Shown one piece after another: positions 1 to 8,365 of a stretch of 10,071 nucleotides of DNA. The position numbers and the translations under genes were made by a program. The notes under the pieces were generated by a model. The model worked only from the letters and a program-made list of their open reading frames with translations, made no database searches and was not told where the DNA came from. The stretch lies in NCBI GenBank assembly GCA_019242065.1, contig JAFAWJ010000994.1, positions 1-10,071 of the forward strand, written 5' to 3'. Numbering within the stretch: position 1 is the stretch's first letter; each line of letters starts with the position of its first letter. The stretch is from Chloroflexota bacterium. Its GTDB lineage: Bacteria; Chloroflexota; UBA6077; CF-72.

Positions 1-26
1 TGCTCTATCCGCTGAGCTACGAGGGC
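1..26 (-). tRNA. 5' half of a tRNA gene, cut by the left window edge
   Basis: Read on the minus strand from base 26 downward, the sequence gives a 7-nt acceptor strand (GCCCTCG), then T8-A9. A D-arm follows, with stem GCTC/GAGC around the loop AGCGGATA, then A26. This is the canonical first 26 nt of an elongator tRNA, with the invariant U8, A14, G18-G19 and A21 in place. The anticodon arm, T-arm and 3' end lie outside the window, so the amino acid cannot be read. The 5' half resembles some bacterial tRNA-Arg genes, but that is only a guess. It is divergent from the methyltransferase gene that starts at 129. I found no convincing promoter for it in 27-128. Confidence 0.85.
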
Positions 27-116
27 GTGCCATCGGCAACTTTAGCAGTCTCAACACACGTGCTCTCCACCGTGTGCAGGCAAGCCAGCATTGCCACGGC
101 GTTGTCTTTTGAACAC

Positions 117-121
117 GAAGG
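117..121 (+). promoter_or_regulatory. Ribosome-binding site for the MetE-like gene
   Basis: GAAGG lies 7 nt upstream of the ATG at 129. It decides the start: the longer open frame back to 27 would begin next to the tRNA and adds 34 residues that do not resemble the family. The family's conserved N-terminus (THTGSLPRP) begins a few residues after this ATG. Confidence 0.7.
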
Positions 122-128
122 TGCTCAC

Positions 129-1259
129 ATGGGCGTGCGGATGACGCGCATTCTGACCACCCACACGGGCAGCTTGCCGCGGCCGGCGGGGCTGGGGCAG
201 CTCATGATCGAGTTTGACGAGGGGCGGCTGGCGAGTACCGACGCGCTGTATGCCGCCGTCACACAGGCCACCCTCGATATTGTCAAGCGCCAGCGCGAGG
301 TCGGGATCGACATCGTCAGCGACGGCGAATTCGGCAAGATCTCGTACGCCACCTACGTCAAGGAGCGCTTGACCGGCTTCGACGGCTCGCAGCGACGCGC
401 GCTCGCGCGTGGACCCGAAACCGACGAGTTTCCGGACTTTGCCCGCGGCGGAGCGGCGGTCATCGAGTTTCCGACCAACAGCGGACCCGTGACCCTACGC
501 GACCCGGCCGCCGTGCGCCGCGACGTCGCCAACTTGCAGGCAGCGCTGGGCGATTCCAACCAGGCCGCATTCATGACTGCCGCCTCGCCCGGCGTCATCG
601 ACACCTTCATGCCCACCACCTACTACGCCAGCGACCGCCAGTACCTTACCGACCTGGCGCAGGCCATGCAGGACGAATACACCACCATCGTCAACGCCGG
701 CTTCGTGCTCCAGGTGGACTGCCCCGACCTGGCCATGTCGCGCATCTCCCGCTTCGCCCAGCTCTCAGACGCCGAATTCCTGGACGTGGTCCAGATGCAC
801 CTGGACGTCCTCGCCGAGGTCCTGCGCGACCTGCCGCGTGATCAACTGCGCCTCCACCTGTGCTGGGGCAACTACGAGGGTCCGCACAACCACGACGTGC
901 CACTCGGCGACATCATCGGCATGGTCTTCGAAGCACCGGTGGGTGCCGTGTCGTTCGAAGCCGCCAATCCGCGCCACGCGCACGAGTGGGCGCTGTTCAA
1001 GCGCATCTCGGTGCCGCCGCACATGACGCTCGTGCCCGGCGTCATCAACACGTGTACCAACTACGTGGAGCACCCCGAGCTCGTCGCGGAGCTGCTGTTA
1101 CATTTTGCGGACGCGGTCGGACCCGAGCGGGTCGTCGCCAGCACGGATTGTGGATTCGGCACGGCGGTGCGCGCCGCTGGCGTGCCGCCGAGTATCGCGT
1201 GGGCCAAGCTGGCGTCGCTGGTCGAAGGCGCGCGCATCGCCAGCGAGTCACTCAACTAA
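129..1259 (+). CDS. Cobalamin-independent methionine synthase C-domain-like (core MetE family) methyltransferase
   Basis: This 376-aa protein belongs to the MetE C-terminal/UROD-like TIM-barrel family (COG0620). It lacks the N-terminal barrel of full-length MetE (about 750 aa). The N-terminus carries the family signature HTGSLPRP (residues 12-19), followed by a GIDIVSDGE segment. The zinc-binding ligands of MetE are all recognisable: H243-x-C245, E277 and C341, in the contexts LHLCWGN, SFEAAN and STDCGFG. The protein should therefore be a zinc enzyme activating a thiol (homocysteine or another thiol) for alkyl transfer. In known relatives the methyl donor ranges from methyl-folate to corrinoid proteins or other alkyl donors, so methionine synthesis is likely but not proven. 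The start at 129 has a good ribosome-binding site; ATG 141 is an alternative. The next gene's ribosome-binding site overlaps this stop codon, suggesting co-translation with an acetyltransferase. Confidence 0.88.
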   Translation: MGVRMTRILTTHTGSLPRPAGLGQLMIEFDEGRLASTDALYAAVTQATLDIVKRQREVGIDIVSDGEFGKISYATYVKERLTGFDGSQRRALARGPETDEFPDFARGGAAVIEFPTNSGPVTLRDPAAVRRDVANLQAALGDSNQAAFMTAASPGVIDTFMPTTYYASDRQYLTDLAQAMQDEYTTIVNAGFVLQVDCPDLAMSRISRFAQLSDAEFLDVVQMHLDVLAEVLRDLPRDQLRLHLCWGNYEGPHNHDVPLGDIIGMVFEAPVGAVSFEAANPRHAHEWALFKRISVPPHMTLVPGVINTCTNYVEHPELVAELLLHFADAVGPERVVASTDCGFGTAVRAAGVPPSIAWAKLASLVEGARIASESLN

Positions 1260-1261
1260 GG
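1258..1261 (+). promoter_or_regulatory. Ribosome-binding site of the GNAT gene, overlapping the upstream stop codon
   Basis: AAGG, whose AA belongs to the TAA stop of the preceding gene, lies 8 nt before the GTG at 1270. This favours GTG 1270 as the start over the much longer open frame that reads back into the methyltransferase gene. It also implies translational coupling. Confidence 0.5.
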
Positions 1262-1269
1262 TCTGTGCG

Positions 1270-1746
1270 GTGGCGGTGCTCAGGCCGGCACGCCCCGAGG
1301 ACGCGCCGGCCATCGCCGCGGTTCTGACGGCCGCGCGCGCCGAGCAGCCGTTCTTCCCGCCAATACACACCCCGGCGGATGACCTTTGGTTCGTCACCGA
1401 GCGGATGTTGCCCGCAAACGTGGTCTGGGTTGCGCTCGAGTCTGATGCAGTCGTGGCCTTCGCCGCGTTCGACGCGGACCTGCTGGGGCACATCTTCGTC
1501 GCGCCGCCGGCGCAGCGGCGCGGCATCGGCCACATGCTGCTCGAAAAGGTGAAAGAGCTGCGACCACACGGCTTCACGCTCTGGACGCACCAGCCGAACA
1601 CGCAGGCGCGCGCCTTTTACGAACGAGAGGGTCTCACGGCGGTGGAATTCACGGACGGCTCGGCCACTGACGAGAAGGTTCCCGACGTCCGCTACGCGTG
1701 GCGGCCCGGCGACCAGGCGGCCGAGTCGGTCAGCCGAGCCCCGTAG
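1270..1746 (+). CDS. GNAT-family N-acetyltransferase
   Basis: With a GTG start at 1270 (GTG 1276 is an alternative) this is a 158-aa single-domain GNAT protein, the usual length. The N-terminus LRPARPEDAPAIAAV is the typical first strand and helix. The acetyl-CoA pyrophosphate-binding motif A is visible as QRRGIG (residues 82-87), after a VAPPA strand end. Motif B is NTQARAFYEREG (about 110-121). It should transfer an acetyl group from acetyl-CoA to an amine; the substrate cannot be read from sequence. It sits 10 bp after the MetE-like gene in the same direction and is probably co-transcribed, though no functional link is obvious. The open frame extends upstream to 1105, but that extension overlaps a well-conserved enzyme and is Arg/Ser-rich, so I reject it. 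Confidence 0.85.
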   Translation: MAVLRPARPEDAPAIAAVLTAARAEQPFFPPIHTPADDLWFVTERMLPANVVWVALESDAVVAFAAFDADLLGHIFVAPPAQRRGIGHMLLEKVKELRPHGFTLWTHQPNTQARAFYEREGLTAVEFTDGSATDEKVPDVRYAWRPGDQAAESVSRAP

Positions 1747-1797
1747 CGGCGCCTGGCAGTCTCCCGCCGCCGCATATCTCATCCGAGCTCGGGTGGC

Positions 1798-4353
<2,556 letters not shown>

Positions 4354-4413
4354 CTCTCATTATCTCAGTTCGTTGTTATACCCTCTGGCTCTGGCTGGCA
4401 GGCGGAGGCGGAC
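4354..4413. promoter_or_regulatory. Compact divergent promoter region between pepN and the nitroreductase operon
   Basis: These 60 bp must drive both flanking genes. The left half is the most AT-rich stretch of the neighbourhood. On the minus strand TATAAC (4380-4375) is a 5/6 match to the -10 consensus, and GATAAT (4364-4359) is a second candidate only 5 nt from the pepN ATG. On the plus strand the same TATA core gives an extended -10-like TG-T-TATACC (4374-4382), about 20 bp before the nitroreductase ribosome-binding site. No convincing -35 box exists on either strand. The overlap of the two -10 elements would make the divergent promoters mutually exclusive at any instant. This is inferred from sequence only. 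Confidence 0.35.
4404..4408 (+). promoter_or_regulatory. Strong ribosome-binding site for the nitroreductase-SRPBCC gene
   Basis: A perfect GGAGG lies 5 nt before ATG 4414. This fixes the start well inside a longer open frame that reads back to 4009 through the antisense of pepN. The nitroreductase fold begins immediately after this ATG. Confidence 0.75.
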
Positions 4414-5559
4414 ATGGATTTTGACGTAGCCCAGATCGACGAGCTGCTCGCGACGACACGGTCGGTTCGCCGCCGCCTCGACTTCAGTCGGCCGGTCGAC
4501 AATCAGCTGCTGCTGGACTGTATCGACCTGGCCGAGCAGGCGCCGACGGGCGGCAACCTCGGCAGCCGCCGCTGGATCATCATCCGCGAGCAACGTGTCA
4601 AGGACCAGCTCGGCGAGCTGTATCGCGAGACGGCGCTGGGGTTCATGTCGTCGGCAGCTGAACGGCTACGTGGCACCGACCACCCCAACGCACAGGTGAT
4701 GGCGTCGGCCGCGTATCTTGCGGAGCACCTGGCGGAGGTGCCGGCCATCGTCATTCCGACCATCGTCGGTCACCACGATGGCAGTGGCCGTCCGGGTCTG
4801 TTCGACTCCGTGATTCAAGCCGCCTGGAGCTTCTGTCTGGCGCTGCGCGCGCGTGGGCTGGGCACGACCTGGGTGACCGCCGCGCTGCAGAACCGTGCCC
4901 GTGTCAAAGAAATCCTGGGCATTCCCGAGCATATAACGGAAATCGCGCTGTTCCCGATCGCCTACACCCGCGGCACCGACTTCCACCGCGCACGGCGCGA
5001 TCCGGCCCGCGCGATCACCTACTTCGACCGTTTTGGGACCACCTCCGAGCGCGGACCCGGCCCCGAGCTGCGCTTCGAGGACGGTCCCGGCGCGATCGCG
5101 GAGATCGACATCGCCGCCCGCTCCGCCGCGGTGTGGGCACTGGTCACGGACCTCAATGTTCCGGCGCGGTTTTCCACTGAATTCGTCGGCGCCGAGTGGG
5201 ACGGCGACGCTCGCGGCGTCGGCGCGACCTTCCACGGGCGCAACCAGCATCCAGCCATCGGCGAGTGGACCGTCCGCTGCTTTGTCGATACCCGCGACCA
5301 ACCGCGTGCCTTCGGCTGGCGGACCTCCGATCAAGACAATCCGGGCGCACGCTGGCGCTTCGAGCTGGAGCCCCGTGACGGCGGCACGCGGCTCCGCTTC
5401 TCGTACGTCATCGGACCAGGACCATCCGGCACCAGCACGGCCATCCGCAACAATCCGGGCCGAGAGGCGCGCGTTCTCCGCCGCCGCATCGACGAAGTCC
5501 GGGCCAATATGCAGCGCACCATCGAAGGTATCAAGCAGCTCGCCGAAACTCCGGGATGA
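4414..5559 (+). CDS. Nitroreductase domain fused to a C-terminal SRPBCC/START-like domain
   Basis: This 381-aa protein has two domains. Residues 1 to about 210 are a nitroreductase-family flavoprotein. The basic FMN-phosphate-binding start is TTRSVRRRLDF (14-24), the conserved APTGGN is at 43-48, and GLGTTWVTAA (148-157) is typical of the flavin-side C-terminal half. Residues from about 224 to 378 form an SRPBCC (polyketide cyclase/START-like) domain. It has the opening strand EIDIAARSAAVWALVTD, central strands with AFGWR and WRFEL, and a long amphipathic C-terminal helix. SRPBCC domains bind hydrophobic ligands in a deep pocket; nitroreductases reduce nitro groups, quinones, enones or flavins with NAD(P)H. 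I infer an enzyme that reduces a hydrophobic ligand held or delivered by its own C-terminal domain. Nitroreductases are usually about 200 aa, so the fusion nearly doubles the size. It is coupled by a 4-nt overlap to the luciferase-like gene. Confidence 0.88.
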   Translation: MDFDVAQIDELLATTRSVRRRLDFSRPVDNQLLLDCIDLAEQAPTGGNLGSRRWIIIREQRVKDQLGELYRETALGFMSSAAERLRGTDHPNAQVMASAAYLAEHLAEVPAIVIPTIVGHHDGSGRPGLFDSVIQAAWSFCLALRARGLGTTWVTAALQNRARVKEILGIPEHITEIALFPIAYTRGTDFHRARRDPARAITYFDRFGTTSERGPGPELRFEDGPGAIAEIDIAARSAAVWALVTDLNVPARFSTEFVGAEWDGDARGVGATFHGRNQHPAIGEWTVRCFVDTRDQPRAFGWRTSDQDNPGARWRFELEPRDGGTRLRFSYVIGPGPSGTSTAIRNNPGREARVLRRRIDEVRANMQRTIEGIKQLAETPG

Positions 5560-6602
5560 TGTTGCACGTCGGCGTCGGCGCCACGGGCCGCTCCGACATG
5601 CTGGAGTTCGTGCGCGAGGCCGAGTCACTCGGCGCAGATTCCGTCTGGTCCGCGGAATTCTGGGGCGGCGACGCGTTCACGCCGCTCGCGTACCTGGCGG
5701 CGCGCACATCCACCATCAAGCTCGGCACCGGCATCGCCCAGCTCGGCGCGCGCACGCCGGCGATGCTGGCCATGACCGCGCAGTCGCTCGCGGTGTTGTC
5801 GGGCGGACGCTTCCGACTGGGGATTGGCACCAGTGGGCCGCGGGTGATGGAGGGCTGGCACGGGGTCCCGTTCGACCGGCCACTCCGCCGCACCCGTGAA
5901 ACGATCGAGATCATCCGCATGATTACCGCGGGCGAACGGCTCGACTATTCGGGTGAGGTGTACCGGCTGCCGCTCGGGCACGGCGAAGCACGAGCGACGA
6001 TTCGCTCACGGATGGCACCGATGCACCTGCCGATTTACGTCGCGGCCCTGGGGCCGGCCAACCTGCGGCTCACCGGCGAGCTGGCGGATGGCTGGATCGG
6101 GACGGCGTTTTTGCCCGAGACGGCGGAGGTGTTCCTCGAGCCGATGCGTCAGGGGGCGGCGCGTGCGGGCCGAGACGTCGGTGAGCTGGACCTCACGGTG
6201 GCGGTGTCGGTGGAATTCACTGACGACGTCGAGGCGGCTGGACGGCGGCACGCGGCGGGCTACGCGTTCACCATCGGCGCCATGGGGTCGGCGACGACCA
6301 ACTTCTATAACAACGCGTTCGAGCGGCAGGGGTTTGCCGATGAGATTCGCGAGGTGCAGCGGCTGTGGCTCGCCGGCGACCGCGACGCGGCGCGCGCGCG
6401 GGTACCGGTGGCCATCGGCCTGGGGACGAACCTGATCGGGACGGACGCGCTAGTCCGCGAGCGGCTGCGCCTCTATCGCGACGCGGGCATCGGCACCCTG
6501 CGCGCGAGCTTCGGCGGCGAGTCGCTGGACGGACAGTTGGCGGACCTTGCGAGGCTGCTTGCCCTCGTACGCGAGATCAACACGGAAGTTGCAGGGGAGT
6601 GA
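5556..6602 (+). CDS. LLM-class (luciferase-like monooxygenase fold) F420/FMN-dependent oxidoreductase
   Basis: This 348-aa TIM-barrel flavin/deazaflavin oxidoreductase has normal length for the family. The N-terminal strand LHVGVGATG is followed by the signature region SVWSAEFWGGDAFTPLAY (29-46). Then come KLGTGIAQ (55-62), carrying the usual bulge strand, TPAMLAMTAQSLAVLSGGRF (67-86), and GIGTSGP (89-95). The C-terminal half contains LADGWIGTAF (176-185). It most resembles the F420-dependent subgroup of actinobacterial and Chloroflexota type, but sequence alone does not separate F420 from FMN. The substrate is unknown. ATG 5556 overlaps the upstream stop as ATGA, with no ribosome-binding site of its own, indicating translation by re-initiation; the adjacent ATG 5559 is an alternative. 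Its tight pairing with the nitroreductase-SRPBCC fusion suggests consecutive redox steps on one compound. The stop lies 6 bp from the convergent lipoprotein gene. Confidence 0.92.
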   Translation: MMLHVGVGATGRSDMLEFVREAESLGADSVWSAEFWGGDAFTPLAYLAARTSTIKLGTGIAQLGARTPAMLAMTAQSLAVLSGGRFRLGIGTSGPRVMEGWHGVPFDRPLRRTRETIEIIRMITAGERLDYSGEVYRLPLGHGEARATIRSRMAPMHLPIYVAALGPANLRLTGELADGWIGTAFLPETAEVFLEPMRQGAARAGRDVGELDLTVAVSVEFTDDVEAAGRRHAAGYAFTIGAMGSATTNFYNNAFERQGFADEIREVQRLWLAGDRDAARARVPVAIGLGTNLIGTDALVRERLRLYRDAGIGTLRASFGGESLDGQLADLARLLALVREINTEVAGE

Positions 6603-6608
6603 GAGTGT

Positions 6609-8300
6609 TCAGTGTTGCGCGGCCGCGTAGGCCTGTTGCAGCTCGGTGCGGATCTCGTCGCCGCCGTTGGCGCGCCAGTCCTGGATGAGCTGGTCGTAGT
6701 CGCTCAGCGGGCGGCGGCTCAGGATGATGTCGCTGAGCGCCGCCGAAAGCGTCGCACCGATATTGGCGCCCAGTTGTTGATTGGTCTCTGAATACAGGCC
6801 GAGCGTCGGATCGGCCACACCCAGGGGCAGCAGCGCGTGTTCGTCCATCTGCGCCACCTGGGCAAATTCGGGCGCGTTGGGTTTGTAGAGCACGGGCGGC
6901 CGCTCGCCGATCGCGTTCCACGGCACCAGGACGTCGTTTTTGCCCTGGTCGGTCAGGACGGGCGTTCCGTTGGCGTCGAAGGTAAAGTCCGTCCCCTGCA
7001 CGCCGTACTCCAGCAGCAGCGACTCCTGACTCCCGAACGGAGCCGCCAGGAAGTCGACCATGCGCAAGAGCTCCTTGACGCGATCCGGCGTCGCATTTTT
7101 GAAGGCGGTAAAGCCGTAATAGGCGCCGCCCGGGTAGTGCACGCCGTGATTGCCCGCGGCGCCGAACGGTGCCAGCGCATGGATTCTGGCCGGCGGATTC
7201 AGCGCCTGGGCCTGGTCCCACATCGTCGGATAATTTGGCCAGCCGCTATACCAGGCCGCGTACTGGCCACCCACGAAGCCGGGCTGCCCGCTGACCAGGT
7301 TCAGGTTGCCAGAGTCGGGAAACCACACGCCCGCGCTGACCAGGTCACGTAAATAGCCCACGGCCGCGCGCGATTGATCGGTCTCATAATCTTTGGTGAG
7401 CTTGCCGGAGCCATCCACGCTCCAGTTATTGGGCGCGCCGAAGATCCCCTGGAAAAAGCTCCGGGAATTCGCCGCCGGCGGTCCGGCGGAGCCGACGCCC
7501 CACTGCCCATTGGCCGCATTGGTCAGCTCCAGCAGGATCTTCTTGAAGTCGTCGCCGTTCTGGGGCGCACTCGCACCGACCGCGTCCCAGCGCGTCTGAT
7601 GGATGAACAGCGCGGTATTGACGGCCGAGATGGGGATCGGCACGCCGTAGATGGCGTTGTTGAATATGACGTTCCGCCAACTGAGCGTGGGAATGTTGGC
7701 CAGGTTGGGATAGTCTCGGACGGCGTCGCCACTGAGGTACGGCGTGAGGTCCGCGCACTGGGTCTTGAGGAACTCCGGCAGGTGCTGCACGGTATTCAGC
7801 AGCGGGACCAGGAACAGGTCCGGCAGGCTGCCGCTGGCCATGAGCGTCGAGAACTTGGGGTTCAGGTCCGCGAACGGGACCATCTGCACGTTCATGGTGA
7901 CGCCGAGCTGGGTGTTGACCGCTTGCCAGGCGGGGTTCTGGTCCAGGGCGGTGGGGGGCTGGGTGATCAGCCAGGTGAAGACGTTGACCTCGCCGCCCTG
8001 ACCGGGTGTCTGGGCAACGGACTTGAAGAGGGTGCGCGGGAAGCTGAGGTAGCCAGGATCGACGCCGTCGGCGGTCGGGGGCAGGTCAGGCGCGGGTCCC
8101 TGGACGGGGACGTAGCTCGGCAGACCGCTGGCGCTGGCCGCCCTCACGGGTGCGGTGGGCGTGGGTGGTGGCGCACTCACACTCGTGGGCGGCGCCGACG
8201 TGCCAGCCACCGGCGGTGCACTTCCGCCACAGGCAGCGGCCAACGGCACGCCGACACTCACCACGAATAGCTGACGCAGCAGGCTTCGACGTGTCGCCAT
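6609..8300 (-). CDS. ABC-transporter extracellular solute-binding lipoprotein (LplA/YtcQ-like), Tat-type signal
   Basis: This 563-aa secreted substrate-binding protein has a twin-arginine-like signal, TRRSLLRQL (residues 3-11). A hydrophobic core ends in a lipobox-like LAAAC with the lipidated cysteine at C24. A Pro/Ser/Thr/Ala-rich linker (about 25-75) would hold the folded domain off the membrane. The mature part starts with GGEVNVFTWL and has the family features SGSLPDLFLV (157-166) and a C-terminal DWRANGGDEIR (541-551). The length fits the long LplA/YtcQ class of oligosaccharide-binding proteins better than the roughly 430-aa sugar-binding ones. The ligand is probably a carbohydrate or oligosaccharide, but this is inference. 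No permease or ATPase gene is adjacent. The open frame extends to a TTG at 8348, but ATG 8300 has a G-rich ribosome-binding site and starts exactly at the signal peptide. Confidence 0.9.
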   Translation of the reverse strand: MATRRSLLRQLFVVSVGVPLAAACGGSAPPVAGTSAPPTSVSAPPPTPTAPVRAASASGLPSYVPVQGPAPDLPPTADGVDPGYLSFPRTLFKSVAQTPGQGGEVNVFTWLITQPPTALDQNPAWQAVNTQLGVTMNVQMVPFADLNPKFSTLMASGSLPDLFLVPLLNTVQHLPEFLKTQCADLTPYLSGDAVRDYPNLANIPTLSWRNVIFNNAIYGVPIPISAVNTALFIHQTRWDAVGASAPQNGDDFKKILLELTNAANGQWGVGSAGPPAANSRSFFQGIFGAPNNWSVDGSGKLTKDYETDQSRAAVGYLRDLVSAGVWFPDSGNLNLVSGQPGFVGGQYAAWYSGWPNYPTMWDQAQALNPPARIHALAPFGAAGNHGVHYPGGAYYGFTAFKNATPDRVKELLRMVDFLAAPFGSQESLLLEYGVQGTDFTFDANGTPVLTDQGKNDVLVPWNAIGERPPVLYKPNAPEFAQVAQMDEHALLPLGVADPTLGLYSETNQQLGANIGATLSAALSDIILSRRPLSDYDQLIQDWRANGGDEIRTELQQAYAAAQH

Positions 8301-8302
8301 GG

Positions 8303-8310
8303 CTTCCCCC
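8303..8310 (-). promoter_or_regulatory. Ribosome-binding site for the solute-binding lipoprotein
   Basis: On the minus strand GGGGGAAG ends 2 nt before ATG 8300. Its GGGGA core is about 4 nt away, somewhat close but usable. It supports ATG 8300 over the upstream TTG at 8348. Confidence 0.45.
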
Positions 8311-8318
8311 GGGAGCGC

Positions 8319-8348
8319 ATTGCAACAGCCTGGCAATCCGCCTGTCAA
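8319..8348 (-). promoter_or_regulatory. Candidate sigma70-type promoter in front of the solute-binding lipoprotein
   Basis: On the minus strand a perfect TTGACA (8348-8343) is followed after 18 bp by TGCAAT (8324-8319), a 4/6 match to the -10 box. Transcription would begin near 8312, leaving a short leader that still contains the ribosome-binding site. This would let the lipoprotein gene be expressed independently of the two genes upstream. The -35 match is strong, the -10 is mediocre. Confidence 0.4.
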
Positions 8349-8365
8349 TGCAGCCCAGGCGCCGC

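Noticed and set aside
1..128. tRNA 3' end as an integration (attachment) site for a mobile element
   Set aside because: The tRNA 3' half lies outside the window and no integrase, direct repeat or phage-like gene is visible; the adjacent genes look like core metabolism.
27..128. N-terminal extension of the methyltransferase to the upstream ATG at 27
   Set aside because: The added 34 residues are not family-like, the ATG abuts the tRNA gene, and ATG 129 has a proper ribosome-binding site.
1781..1794. Palindrome CCGAGCTCGG in the gap between the convergent GNAT and pepN genes, considered as a bidirectional terminator
   Set aside because: The possible stem is about 5 bp including a wobble pair, and there is no T-tract on either side. 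It is not strong enough to call a terminator.
4666..5628. A 320-aa open frame on the minus strand antisense to the nitroreductase-SRPBCC gene
   Set aside because: It is a shadow frame of high-GC coding DNA. Its translation is Arg/Gly/Ala-rich with no recognisable fold, while the plus strand encodes a well-conserved protein with a strong ribosome-binding site.
5033..5899. A 288-aa plus-strand open frame overlapping the end of the nitroreductase fusion and the start of the LLM gene
   Set aside because: It is in another frame, rich in Ser/Arg/Pro and without family features. The two real genes in this region meet precisely in an ATGA overlap.
7374..8270. A 298-aa plus-strand open frame antisense to the lipoprotein gene
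   Set aside because: Low-complexity Arg/Gly-rich translation typical of an antisense shadow; the minus-strand gene has a clear signal peptide and family motifs.
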